DNA of 64,000 nt from Sinorhizobium kostiense (GTDB lineage: Bacteria > Pseudomonadota > Alphaproteobacteria > Rhizobiales > Rhizobiaceae), in assembly GCF_017874595.1 (NCBI RefSeq), contig NZ_JAGILA010000001.1, positions 1,178,001 through 1,242,000 of the forward strand, given 5' to 3'. Position numbers and translations under genes: made by a program. Under the pieces are notes generated by a model that saw only the letters and a list, made by a program, of their open reading frames with translations, was not told the origin of the DNA and made no database searches. Positions 34,805 through 43,210 of the stretch are shown piece after piece (position 1 is the stretch's first letter; each line of letters begins with the position of its first letter).

Positions 34805-35215
34805 CTAGCTGAATGATCGTACGGCGTCGGGGACGCGCGCGATAACCTTGATTTCGAAATCAAAGCCAGCCAGCCAATTTACACCGACCGCCGTCCAGTT
34901 TGGATAGGGAGCCTCGCTGAATATATGGTTCTTTACGCCCATGACGGTCTCGAACTGGCTTTCGGGATCGGTGTGGAATGTCGTGATATCAACGATATCG
35001 TCGAAGGTGCAACCTGCCGCTTTCAGTGTCATTTCAAGATTATCAAAGGCGAGTTGGACCTGACGTCCAAAGTCCGGTTCGGGCGTTCCATCTTCGCGGC
35101 TGCCAACCTGACCGGAGACGAACAACAGGTCGCCAGACCGGATCGCGGCGGAATAGCCGTGTGCCTCGTAAAGGGCATGTTTGTTCGGAGGAAAAATTGC
35201 ATCACGTTTGGTCAT
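34805..35215 (-). CDS. RidA/YjgF-family protein
   Basis: A 136-residue member of the Rid superfamily, more divergent than the RidA beside dadA: it has GYSAAIRSGDLLFVSGQVG and TTFHTDPESQFETVM, but the catalytic arginine block RACxEV of RidA is replaced by PNWTAVGVNWLAG. It therefore belongs to one of the Rid groups without proven imine deaminase activity. It is divergent from a TetR regulator whose three operators lie in the shared promoter region, so its expression is probably TetR-controlled. Confidence 0.85.
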   Translation of the reverse strand: MTKRDAIFPPNKHALYEAHGYSAAIRSGDLLFVSGQVGSREDGTPEPDFGRQVQLAFDNLEMTLKAAGCTFDDIVDITTFHTDPESQFETVMGVKNHIFSEAPYPNWTAVGVNWLAGFDFEIKVIARVPDAVRSFS

Positions 35216-35304
35216 TTGTCTGGCCTCTTTGAATTGCTGGTGGGTCGAAGCTTTTGAGCATCGCGCGACTGCACGAGAACTTCACAAGCGTCGCCACATT
35301 TGAT

Positions 35305-35366
35305 ATACGTCGCGTATCTAATTGACTCGGATACATTGCGTATGTCAAGCCACATACGTAGCGTAT
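35305..35366. promoter_or_regulatory. Three ATACG-N3-CGTAT operators between ridA-like gene and tetR
   Basis: Sites at 35305-35317 (ATACG-TCG-CGTAT), 35331-35343 (ATACA-TTG-CGTAT, one mismatch) and 35354-35366 (ATACG-TAG-CGTAT). The third is part of a longer 19-bp palindrome CACATACG-TAG-CGTATGTG (35351-35369). Site spacing is 26 and 23 bases. They lie 24-90 bases from the TetR and RidA starts and should be the TetR operators. Confidence 0.8.
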
Positions 35367-35389
35367 GTGAGATTTCTTCAGGAGCCAGA

Positions 35390-35986
35390 ATGGCAAAACG
35401 TCGCCAGGAGATGATGGAAGAGAATCGCGCCAAGCTGATTGCCGCGGCGCGAAAGGCCTTTGCCGACAAAGGTTTTGCCGGGGCATCTATGGACGAGCTG
35501 ACAGCCGATGCCGGCCTGACGCGAGGCGCGCTCTACCACAACTTCGGAGACAAGCGCGGACTTTTGGCAGCGGTCGTAAACCAGATTGACGGTGAAATGG
35601 CTTCACGAGCCAAGGAGTTCGGCGCGCGAGCCGAAGACGATTGGCAGGGGCTGCTCGCCGAGGGCACCGCCTATATCGAGATGGCTCTCGATCCTGAAGT
35701 GCAGCGGGTCGTACTGCTCGATGGACCTGCCGTGCTCGGCGACCCGTCGACATGGCCCAGTCAGAACAGTTGCCTGCATGCGACTAGGCTGACAGTCGAG
35801 CGGTTGCTGGAAAGCGAAGTCCTCAAGCCGGTCGACCCGGAGGCGGCGGCCAGGCTTCTCAGTGGTGCAGCGCTGAACGCGGCCCTTTGGGTCGCTGCCA
35901 GCGATGATCCGGAGGAAGTCCTGCCGAAGGCGATCGATGCTTTCCGGGCAATGGCCTCAGGTCTGCTTGCGGTGACAGAACCATGA
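35390..35986 (+). CDS. TetR-family transcriptional repressor
   Basis: A 198-residue regulator: helix-turn-helix at residues about 27-50 (ASMDELTADAGLTRGALYHN, then FGDKRGLLAAVV) and an all-helical ligand domain ending with a TetR_C-like block (LLSGAALNAALWVAAS). ATG 35390 follows CAGGAG. The gene is divergent from the Rid protein gene. Ligand unknown; a reactive electrophile or imine-type product would fit the target. Confidence 0.88.
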   Translation: MAKRRQEMMEENRAKLIAAARKAFADKGFAGASMDELTADAGLTRGALYHNFGDKRGLLAAVVNQIDGEMASRAKEFGARAEDDWQGLLAEGTAYIEMALDPEVQRVVLLDGPAVLGDPSTWPSQNSCLHATRLTVERLLESEVLKPVDPEAAARLLSGAALNAALWVAASDDPEEVLPKAIDAFRAMASGLLAVTEP

Positions 35987-36128
35987 TCTCGCCGCTCTGG
36001 ACCCTTTCCTGGTTCGGATGGCAGATAGCTTTCTCGTATTCGTGTTGATGTCGGCAACTGGTCACACCGGAAGTTCCACCGCCATCGGCGAATGACCGCA
36101 GCGGGTGCCGGCAGGCGCCCGCGGGGCT

Positions 36129-37784
36129 TCAGCGCCGGCAATAGGCCCGCACGAGCTCCGGGTCCTGCTCGACCCCGTCGAGCCAGGTGGGGTCGAGTTT
36201 CGGTACGGACGAGAAAAGCAGTTGCGAATAGGGGTGCTGTGGCGCCTTGACCTTGTCGGGGGTGATTTCCTCGACCTTCTTCCCACCATACATCACGACG
36301 ATCTCGTCGCAGATCGCCTCCACCACGGAAAGATCGTGGCTGATGAAGATGTAGGAGAGGCCGAGTTCGCGCTGCAACTCCTTCAGCAATTCGATGACCG
36401 CGGCGGCCACCACGGTGTCGAGCGCGGAGGTGATCTCGTCGCAGAGGATCAGCTTTGGATCGGCGGCGAGCGCTCTGGCGAAGTTCACGCGTTGCTTCTG
36501 GCCACCGGACAGTTCGCCTGGTCGCCGGTGGCGCAGGTTGCGCGGCAGGCGCACCATGTCGAGCAACTGGTCGATGCGGCCGCTTCGTGCCTTGCCGCCC
36601 ATGCCATGATAGAAGGCAAGCGGCCGGGCCAGAATCTCCTCGACGGACTTTGCGGGGTTGAGCGCAGTGTCGGCGTATTGGAAGACGATCTGCATCTCGC
36701 GCAACTGTTCCCGGCTGCGTCGGCGTGCGTTTTGTTCGAGCTTCACCCCGTCGAAGATGATGCTGCCTCCGGCGGCGGGCAGAATGCCGGCGATGGCGCG
36801 GGCAAGCGTCGACTTGCCACAGCCGGACTCGCCGATAATGCCCAGGTTGCGGCCCTTCTCAACCTTGATGCTGACATTTTCGACGGCACGGATGGCCGGG
36901 AGACCGTCAGCTTGGATCTGTCCATAGCCGGCAATGAGGCCCTCGATCTGAAGAAGTGGTGCCGGGGCGGCAGCCACCTGAGCAGCCTGGCGTCGTTTCG
37001 GCTCGAAGGCAGCGAGCAGTTCGCGCGTGTACGGATGTTTGGCGTTTGTGAGGATATCATCGGTGGTCCCGACCTCCTGCACTTCTCCGCCCTTCAGAAC
37101 GACGATGCGGTCGGCGATCTGGGCAACGACTGCAAGGTCGTGTGAGACATAGACGCCGCCGATGCCGCCCTGCTTCATGACGGATTTGAAGGCTCGCAAC
37201 ACCTCGATCTGGGTCGTCACGTCAAGCGCGGTCGTCGGCTCGTCGAAGATGACGAGTTTGGGATTGCCGATGAGAGCCATCGCGGCCGAAAGCCGCTGCA
37301 ATTGCCCGCCGGAGACCTGGTGCGGATAACGGCTGCCGATCGTCTCCGGCTCGGGCAAGGACAGCGCCCGGAAAAGATCGACGGCGCGGGCGCGTGCCTC
37401 GTCGGGCGACATGAGCCCATGGATACGGGTGACTTCGATCACCTGGTCCATGATCGTGGCTGCCGGGTTGAAGGCCGCGGCCGCGGATTGCGGTACATAG
37501 GCGACCTCCGTGCCGCGGATCTTTGCACGCTGTTTTTCGGAAAGGGTCACCATGTCCTTGCCGGCGAGCGACACACTGCCCCCGGCGATGCGGCAGCCCG
37601 GGCGGGCATAGCCCATCAGCGTCAGCGCGATCGTCGTCTTGCCCGAGCCGCTTTCGCCGATCAGTGCAACGATCTCACCCTCGGCAATATCGATGCTGAC
37701 GCCCTTGATGATCTCGACGCGGCGGCCGGAATCGGTGGTGGCTTCAACTTTCAGGTCACGAATTTCTACGAGCTTGGCCATCAT
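36129..37784 (-). CDS. Peptide-type ABC transporter, fused double ATPase (DppD-DppF)
   Basis: A 551-residue protein that fuses the two ATPases usually encoded separately. Module 1: Walker A GESGSGKTTIAL, signature VSGGQLQRLSAAMAL, Walker B VIFDEPTTALD. Module 2 (from about residue 285): Walker A GESGCGKSTLARAI, signature LSGGQKQRVNFARAL, Walker B ILCDEITSALD with isoleucine instead of the usual proline. Each module ends with the oligopeptide-ATPase C-terminal extension (NAKHPYTRELLAAF in the first, APQHPYSQLLFSS in the second). It overlaps the preceding permease stop by four bases and is the last gene of the operon. Confidence 0.92.
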   Translation of the reverse strand: MMAKLVEIRDLKVEATTDSGRRVEIIKGVSIDIAEGEIVALIGESGSGKTTIALTLMGYARPGCRIAGGSVSLAGKDMVTLSEKQRAKIRGTEVAYVPQSAAAAFNPAATIMDQVIEVTRIHGLMSPDEARARAVDLFRALSLPEPETIGSRYPHQVSGGQLQRLSAAMALIGNPKLVIFDEPTTALDVTTQIEVLRAFKSVMKQGGIGGVYVSHDLAVVAQIADRIVVLKGGEVQEVGTTDDILTNAKHPYTRELLAAFEPKRRQAAQVAAAPAPLLQIEGLIAGYGQIQADGLPAIRAVENVSIKVEKGRNLGIIGESGCGKSTLARAIAGILPAAGGSIIFDGVKLEQNARRRSREQLREMQIVFQYADTALNPAKSVEEILARPLAFYHGMGGKARSGRIDQLLDMVRLPRNLRHRRPGELSGGQKQRVNFARALAADPKLILCDEITSALDTVVAAAVIELLKELQRELGLSYIFISHDLSVVEAICDEIVVMYGGKKVEEITPDKVKAPQHPYSQLLFSSVPKLDPTWLDGVEQDPELVRAYCRR

Positions 37785-38644
37785 TCGCTCCGATCGCGGA
37801 TCTTCTTGGGCAGGTTGTCGATCAGCAGATTGACGCTGATCGTGAGGCTGGCGATTGCAAAGGACGGTGCCATCACCGCCGGTGCGCCGAAGGGCAGGCC
37901 GCCGATGTTTTCCCGCACGAGGGCTCCCCAGTCGGCATAGGGCGGCTGAACGCCGAGGCCAAGGAAGGACAGGCCGGAAAGCAGGAGCACGATGAACACG
38001 AAGCGTATACCGAGATCCGCCAGGACCGGCCCGACGATGTTGGGCAGGATCTCCGAGCGAATGAGATACCAGGTGCTCTCGCCGCGGATGCGGGCGACCG
38101 TCACGAAATCCATGGCATTGATGTTCACCGCAAGTGCCCGGGCGAAACGATAGGAGCCAGGAATATAGATCACCGAAAGGGTCAGGATGAGCACGGGAAT
38201 GGAAGAGCCGACGGCGGCGACCACCACGAGACCGAAGAGCTTGCTCGGTATCGAGTTGAGCGCGTCGAGGAAACGGCTCAGCACCGTGTCCAGCCAGCCA
38301 CCTGCGACCGCCGCGGTCATGCCGAGCACGACACCGCTGAAACAGGCGATCGTCACCGCCGCGAGCGAGATTCCGACCGTATATCGGGCGCCCATCAGAA
38401 TGCGCGAAAACATGTCACGCCCGAGATAGTCTGAGCCTAACCAGAAGTCGGCGCTTACCGGGCCGAAGTAGTCGAAGTCGACAATCTCGCCGACCGGATA
38501 GGGTATGATCAGCGGTGCGAAGATCGCGACCATCGCCCAGAAGAGGATGACCGAAAAACCGATCATGCCCACGATGTTGAAGCGGTAGCCAAACCGGGAT
38601 CCGGTTATCCGCACGGAAGTGGTCTCGGAACTGGTCATTGTCAT
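37781..38644 (-). CDS. Peptide-type ABC transporter permease (DppC)
   Basis: A 287-residue permease with an N-terminal helix, the DppC-type segment WLGSDYLGRDMFSRILMGAR and a BPD_transp_1 domain of five helices (EAA loop near FVTVARIRGESTWYLIRSEI). It overlaps both neighbours by ATGA, so translation of the operon is coupled from permease to ATPase. Confidence 0.92.
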   Translation of the reverse strand: MTMTSSETTSVRITGSRFGYRFNIVGMIGFSVILFWAMVAIFAPLIIPYPVGEIVDFDYFGPVSADFWLGSDYLGRDMFSRILMGARYTVGISLAAVTIACFSGVVLGMTAAVAGGWLDTVLSRFLDALNSIPSKLFGLVVVAAVGSSIPVLILTLSVIYIPGSYRFARALAVNINAMDFVTVARIRGESTWYLIRSEILPNIVGPVLADLGIRFVFIVLLLSGLSFLGLGVQPPYADWGALVRENIGGLPFGAPAVMAPSFAIASLTISVNLLIDNLPKKIRDRSE

Positions 38645-39591
38645 CGAAGCCTCGGGTTGGAAACAATGGCGATGATGTCGGCCGTCGTGGTCAGGAGCAG
38701 GTAGCCGAGACAGAAGATCATGGCGCAGCTCTGGATGAGCGGCAGGTCGCGCGTGGCGACGGCGTCGACCATCAGCTTGGCAACACCTGGATAGTTGAAG
38801 ATCGTTTCGACAATGATGACGCCGCCGAGCAGGTAGGAAAGCGAAAGCGCAACGGCATTCACAATCGGGCCCAGAGCGTTCGGCAGCGCGTGCCGGAACA
38901 CCATGCGCGGCCGCGAGGCGCCCTTGAGCAAGGCCATCTCCACATAGGGTGTGCTCAGCGTCTCGATCACTGCGGCCCTGGTCATCCGGATCATCTGCGC
39001 CGAGACGCCGAAGGTCAGCGTGATCACCGGCATGGCATAGATGCGCAGGAGATCGGCGAACGACGTGACTTCATTGGCAAAAGAGAGCGCCGGCAGCCAT
39101 TTCATATATACCGCGAAGACCAGCACGGCGGAGGTCGCTATCATGAATTCCGGCACCGAGATCACGCCGATCGTCAGCACAGTAACTGCGCGGTCATAGA
39201 GAGAGCCGCGCAGCATGGCCGCGGTAATCCCAAGGGTGAGCGCGATCGGTACGGAGAAGAGCGCGGTGACGCCCGCGAGCTTCAACGTGTTGATAAAGCG
39301 CCCGCCGATCAGATCCGCAACCAGCATATTGTTCGCATAGGAGGTACCGAGGTCGCCCTGCAGGAGGCCGACAATCCAGCGCAGGAAACGGAAGATTGCC
39401 GGTTCGTCGAGATGCATGGCCTTGCGCAGGCCCTCGACGGCCTCGGGCGTGGCGGCCTGGCCGAGCAAGATCGACGCGGTATCGCCCGGTAGGAGCGTCG
39501 TCGCGAAAAAGACGGCGAATGAGACGATCAGCAAGGTGATCAGGGCGATGAGCAATCGGCTCAGCGCAAGGGATAGGACCCGGTTCTTCAC
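38641..39591 (-). CDS. Peptide-type ABC transporter permease (DppB)
   Basis: A 316-residue permease with six hydrophobic segments. N-terminal block FATTLLPGDTASILLGQAAT and the EAA loop YVEMALLKGASRPRMVFRHA are typical of DppB/OppB. Translation starts at GTG 39591, with AAGGGGAGCGCGAC before it. It is preceded by an intergenic hairpin after the binding-protein gene. Confidence 0.92.
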   Translation of the reverse strand: MKNRVLSLALSRLLIALITLLIVSFAVFFATTLLPGDTASILLGQAATPEAVEGLRKAMHLDEPAIFRFLRWIVGLLQGDLGTSYANNMLVADLIGGRFINTLKLAGVTALFSVPIALTLGITAAMLRGSLYDRAVTVLTIGVISVPEFMIATSAVLVFAVYMKWLPALSFANEVTSFADLLRIYAMPVITLTFGVSAQMIRMTRAAVIETLSTPYVEMALLKGASRPRMVFRHALPNALGPIVNAVALSLSYLLGGVIIVETIFNYPGVAKLMVDAVATRDLPLIQSCAMIFCLGYLLLTTTADIIAIVSNPRLR

Positions 39592-39640
39592 GTCGCGCTC
39601 CCCTTTCGGCTTTCAAGATAGGTTACAAACCATAATGCCA

Positions 39641-39668
39641 GGGGCCGCAGTGTTGCAGCTGCAGCCCC
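39641..39668 (-). terminator. Hairpin between peptide-binding-protein gene and dppB-like gene
   Basis: A 10-bp stem (39641-39650 with 39659-39668) with one G-U pair on the minus-strand RNA and an 8-base loop, in the 95-base gap. Same position as hairpins in three other transporter operons of this window. Confidence 0.65.
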
Positions 39669-39686
39669 AGAAGCCCAGTTGCTCAA

Positions 39687-41297
39687 TCAGGCTTCGAACC
39701 ACACATGCTCGGCCAGGCGATAACCCATCATGCCTCCGAGCGGGTTGGTTTCCATGCCTTTGAGCTTGTCGGTGATGGCGTCGATACCCGTCAGGTAGGC
39801 CGGAATGATCGTGCCGGCCTCCTCGGCGACCATCACCTGCATCTCGTTGTAAATCGCCCTGCGCTTCTCCTGGTCCAGCGAGCCGCGCGCCTCGATCAGC
39901 ATCTTGTCGAATTTTTCCGATTTGTACTGGCTCTCGTTCCAGGGAGCCTCGGAAGCGTATAGCAACGAGAACAGGATGTCTGGCGTCGGCCTGTAATTGA
40001 TGTTGCCGAAATGCATCGGCGCCTTGAGCCAATAATTGTCCCAGTAGCCGTCCGAAGGCACGCGTTGGACGTCGAGCTTCAGGCCGATCTCGGCAGCGGC
40101 GGCCTGGATGACCATCGCCATGTCGACCGAGCCGGTAGCCGCGTCGGAAGCGACCATCGGAATCGTCTGGCCGAAAACGCCGGCCTTCTCGAAATGGAAC
40201 TTCGCCTTTTCAGGATCGTAAGGCTTCGGCTTCAGATCGTCATTGCGGTAGACGTTGCCCGGAAAGACCGGCTGATCGTTGCCGATTTCGCCACGCCCGC
40301 GCAGAGCCGCCCTCAGGATCTGCTCGCGATTGACGAGGTGCTTCATGCCGGCCACGAAGTCCTTGTTCTGGCCCGGGGCCATGTCAAGGCGCATGTTGAG
40401 GTTGGTGTAGCTGTTTGCGGCCGATTTCGAGAGGACGAAGCCCGGCTGGCTTTCGACAAGGCGCTCCGAACGGGGATTGATGGCGGCGGCGACATGGGCG
40501 TCTCCGGACAACAATGCATTGACGCGCGAGCTATCGTCGCTGATCGCGAAGAATTCAAAGGCGTCAACATATGGTCCTTTGGACCTCCAGTAGTTATCGT
40601 TCCTCCGCATGAGCGAGCGCACACCCGGCTCGAAGCTTTCGAGAACGAATGGTCCGGTGCCGTTCCCCTTGGAGAAATCGGCGGTGCCGTCGGCGACGAT
40701 CATGAAGTGATGCAGGGCCAGGATTGTCGGCAGATCGGCGTTGGCATCGGCCAGCGTGATTTCGACGGTGAGATCGTCGACCGCCTTGAAATCGGTCATC
40801 TGTTTCGCGATGGCATTGACCTTGGAACCGACATCGGGATTCAGATGGCGCTTGAGCGAGAAGATCACGTCTGCGGAGGTCAGCGGCTTCCCGTCGTGAA
40901 AGGTGACGCCCTTGCGCAATTTCACGGTCCACACCTTGGCATCGGCACTCTCGATGCTTTCCGCCAGTTCCATCTGCGTGGCGCCGGATTTGTCGAGATT
41001 GGAGAGCCGGTTGTAGACCGCCGCGCACCGCGAATAGTCCGTGGAATTCGAAGCCTTGGCCGGATCAAGCGTGTCTGCGGTCGAAGACGTGAAGCCCGCC
41101 ACCTTGAGGTGGCCGCCAGTGACCGGAGTTGCGGCGACCGCTTCAGAGGCCCGACCGAGCAGGACGCCGCCGGCCGACATAGCGACGCCGCCAGCGAGCA
41201 GCATCTGCAACAGTTCGCGGCGCGTGGCGCCACGACGGATGGCGGCTTCGACCATGGCGTCGTCCGACCTGGTCCAATTTGTGATCTTGTCAGTCAT
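39687..41297 (-). CDS. Peptide-type ABC transporter substrate-binding protein (SBP family 5)
   Basis: A 536-residue periplasmic protein of the DppA/OppA family. The N-terminus has a Tat-like signal: RRELLQMLLAGG preceded by about 25 polar residues and followed by AVAATP. Family blocks are KLRKGVTFHDGKPLTSADVIF and GTGPFVLESFEPG. SBP family 5 binds peptides, but also opines, glutathione and other amino-acid conjugates. The gene opens the operon SBP-dppB-dppC-dppDF; ribosome site AAGGGGAATGAC. The neighbouring catabolic genes suggest a modified amino acid or amine conjugate rather than peptides. Confidence 0.9.
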   Translation of the reverse strand: MTDKITNWTRSDDAMVEAAIRRGATRRELLQMLLAGGVAMSAGGVLLGRASEAVAATPVTGGHLKVAGFTSSTADTLDPAKASNSTDYSRCAAVYNRLSNLDKSGATQMELAESIESADAKVWTVKLRKGVTFHDGKPLTSADVIFSLKRHLNPDVGSKVNAIAKQMTDFKAVDDLTVEITLADANADLPTILALHHFMIVADGTADFSKGNGTGPFVLESFEPGVRSLMRRNDNYWRSKGPYVDAFEFFAISDDSSRVNALLSGDAHVAAAINPRSERLVESQPGFVLSKSAANSYTNLNMRLDMAPGQNKDFVAGMKHLVNREQILRAALRGRGEIGNDQPVFPGNVYRNDDLKPKPYDPEKAKFHFEKAGVFGQTIPMVASDAATGSVDMAMVIQAAAAEIGLKLDVQRVPSDGYWDNYWLKAPMHFGNINYRPTPDILFSLLYASEAPWNESQYKSEKFDKMLIEARGSLDQEKRRAIYNEMQVMVAEEAGTIIPAYLTGIDAITDKLKGMETNPLGGMMGYRLAEHVWFEA

Positions 41298-41421
41298 GTC
41301 ATTCCCCTTCTCAGTTGCCGGGTTGTCCTTCTCCTGCGAGCTTGGACCCCCGATCGTTGAAATGATTCACCTGCGCAGCGCTGCCAGGGCATCGGCAGAA
41401 GCGGCCATCGAGGCGAAGTGA

Positions 41422-41637
41422 TTAAAACTCGGGCGGCTGGATGATGCCGCCGTAACTTTTCTGCGCATTGCGGCGCTCGATCCAGCAAGTGGCAAGCCCA
41501 GGCTCCCGCGAGATGCCGAAGTCGCGATGGTGGCTCCGAGCGAGATGCAGGATGTCGCCGCTGCAATTTGGTAAGCTCTTCAACTCCATTTCCCAGTTTC
41601 CTGGCGCACTCGCGAGCGCCTCGCTTCGTGAAGAAGA
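41422..41637 (-). pseudogene. Relic of a type II haloacid dehalogenase-like gene (C-terminal fragment)
   Basis: The 523-base gap upstream of the peptide-binding-protein gene contains an open minus-strand frame of 71 codons, bounded upstream by TAA (41638-41640). Its translation includes GDILHLARSHHRDFGI and GLATCWIERRNAQ and ends GGIIQPPEF. This matches the C-terminal region of HAD type II enzymes, where an ILHxAxS block is followed by GLxTxWIxRR. The N-terminal nucleophile motif DxxGTL is absent, and neither upstream frame to 41820 restores it. The intact HAD gene at 44360 has a different C-terminus, so this is a remnant of a separate gene. Recognised by eye only. Confidence 0.6.
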
Positions 41638-41820
41638 TTATTCTGTTCCCGTCAGCGGATGGTTCTTTCCGCTCTTGGTGAAGAGGGTCCGCATCTGGAG
41701 CGCCCCCTTCTTTCCTTCAAGTTTGGCATTTGTGCCGCACCGAAGTGTCCGAAAAGACAGGATGGAGCGGCACAAGATTCCGAATATGACCATTCGGCGA
41801 TATATGCGGCCCGCAGTCCG

Positions 41821-43197
41821 TCAGGCCTTCAAAGCCTGGCGGACATCCGGATCTTCCAAGGTCTCGTCCAACGTCATGCGGGTGCGATCCACAATGGCAT
41901 CGATCTCCGTTTCACTGCAGCAAAGCGGCGGTGCATAGCCGAGCACGCCATTGGCAAAGGCGCGGATGACCAGCCCGTTTGCCCAGGCGCGGTCGAAGAT
42001 GCGGCGCGCCGGCTCGGCCGCTGCGGGCAAGGGGGTCTTCTTCTCCTTGTCGACGACAAGCTCCACGGCGGCGAGCATGCCGCGCCCGCGCACGTCGCCA
42101 ACCAGCGGATGAGCCTTGAGGCTTTCCAAGCCGGCCATCAGGCGTGCGCCTGCCTTCCGGCCATTGTCCAGCAAACCGCCCTCATAAAGCCTTAGCACCT
42201 CGAGCCCGACCGCCGCGCTGACCGGATGGGCCGAGTAGGTGTAGCCGTGGCCGATTGCTGCGGCACCGGCGCTGTCTGCGATCGTCTGGTAGATATGGTC
42301 GCCCATGAAAACCGCGCCCATCGGCACATAGCCGGAGGTCAGGCCCTTCGCCACGGTCATGAAGTCCGGCACGATCTCATCCTCCTCGCATGCAAAGAGT
42401 GGCCCAGTGCGGCCGAATCCGGTGATCACCTCGTCCGCCACGAAGAGGATGCCGAGTTCGTGGCAGAGCTTGCGCATTGCCTTCATCCAACCTTTGGGCG
42501 GCACCAGCACTCCGCCAGAACCCTGGATCGGCTCGGCATAGAAGGCGGCGACCCGCTCCGGGCCGATCTCTTCGACCTTCCGCCTCAGAGCGGCAAGCGA
42601 GGCGTCGATGATTGCCTGCGGATCGTCGCCGACCGGGTTGCGATAGGCATAGTGGGACGGAATCTTATGCTGCCAGTCGAACGGTATGCCGAAGCCGGCA
42701 TGGAACAATGGCAGCGCCGTCAGTCCCGCACCGACCGTCGAGGAACCGTGATAGCCCTGCTCGACGGAGATGAATTGGTCGCGCTGCGGCTCGCCGCGCG
42801 CGATCCAGTAATAGCGGATGAAGCGGATCGTGCTGTCGACTGCATCCGAGCCGCCGAGGGTGAAATAAACGTGATCCAGATTGCCCGGCGCACGTTCGGC
42901 GAGCTCCGAAGCGAGCCGGATTGCAGGTTCCGATCCGAGGCCGAAATAGGCGGTCGCATAGGGCAGTTCGCGCATCTGCCGGGTTGCCGCCTCGACGATG
43001 CTCTCATGGCCATAGCCGGCATTGACGCACCAGAGGCCGGCAAAGCCGTCGATCAGTTGCTTGCCCGAAGCATCGGTGACAGTTGCGCCTGACGCCGAGG
43101 CGAGCACGCGCACACCGAGTTTTTCATGACTGCGATAGGATGCGACCGGATGAATGAGATGAGCGCGGTCAAGTTCGATGAGGGAATTGCTGTACAT
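41821..43197 (-). CDS. Class III (omega) aminotransferase
   Basis: A 458-residue PLP enzyme that moves an amino group from an amine or omega-amino acid to a 2-oxo acid. The glycine-serine turn is TLGGSDAVDSTI, the aspartate is in FVADEVITGFGRTG and the PLP lysine in MTVAKGLTSGYVPMGA. ATG 43197 is used because GGAGAG lies before it; an upstream in-frame ATG at 43239 would overlap the acetyltransferase gene. It follows that gene by 13 bases. Members of this group act on putrescine, beta-alanine, GABA or taurine; which one cannot be read here. Confidence 0.88.
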   Translation of the reverse strand: MYSNSLIELDRAHLIHPVASYRSHEKLGVRVLASASGATVTDASGKQLIDGFAGLWCVNAGYGHESIVEAATRQMRELPYATAYFGLGSEPAIRLASELAERAPGNLDHVYFTLGGSDAVDSTIRFIRYYWIARGEPQRDQFISVEQGYHGSSTVGAGLTALPLFHAGFGIPFDWQHKIPSHYAYRNPVGDDPQAIIDASLAALRRKVEEIGPERVAAFYAEPIQGSGGVLVPPKGWMKAMRKLCHELGILFVADEVITGFGRTGPLFACEEDEIVPDFMTVAKGLTSGYVPMGAVFMGDHIYQTIADSAGAAAIGHGYTYSAHPVSAAVGLEVLRLYEGGLLDNGRKAGARLMAGLESLKAHPLVGDVRGRGMLAAVELVVDKEKKTPLPAAAEPARRIFDRAWANGLVIRAFANGVLGYAPPLCCSETEIDAIVDRTRMTLDETLEDPDVRQALKA

Positions 43198-43210
43198 GGG
43201 ACTCTCCGGG

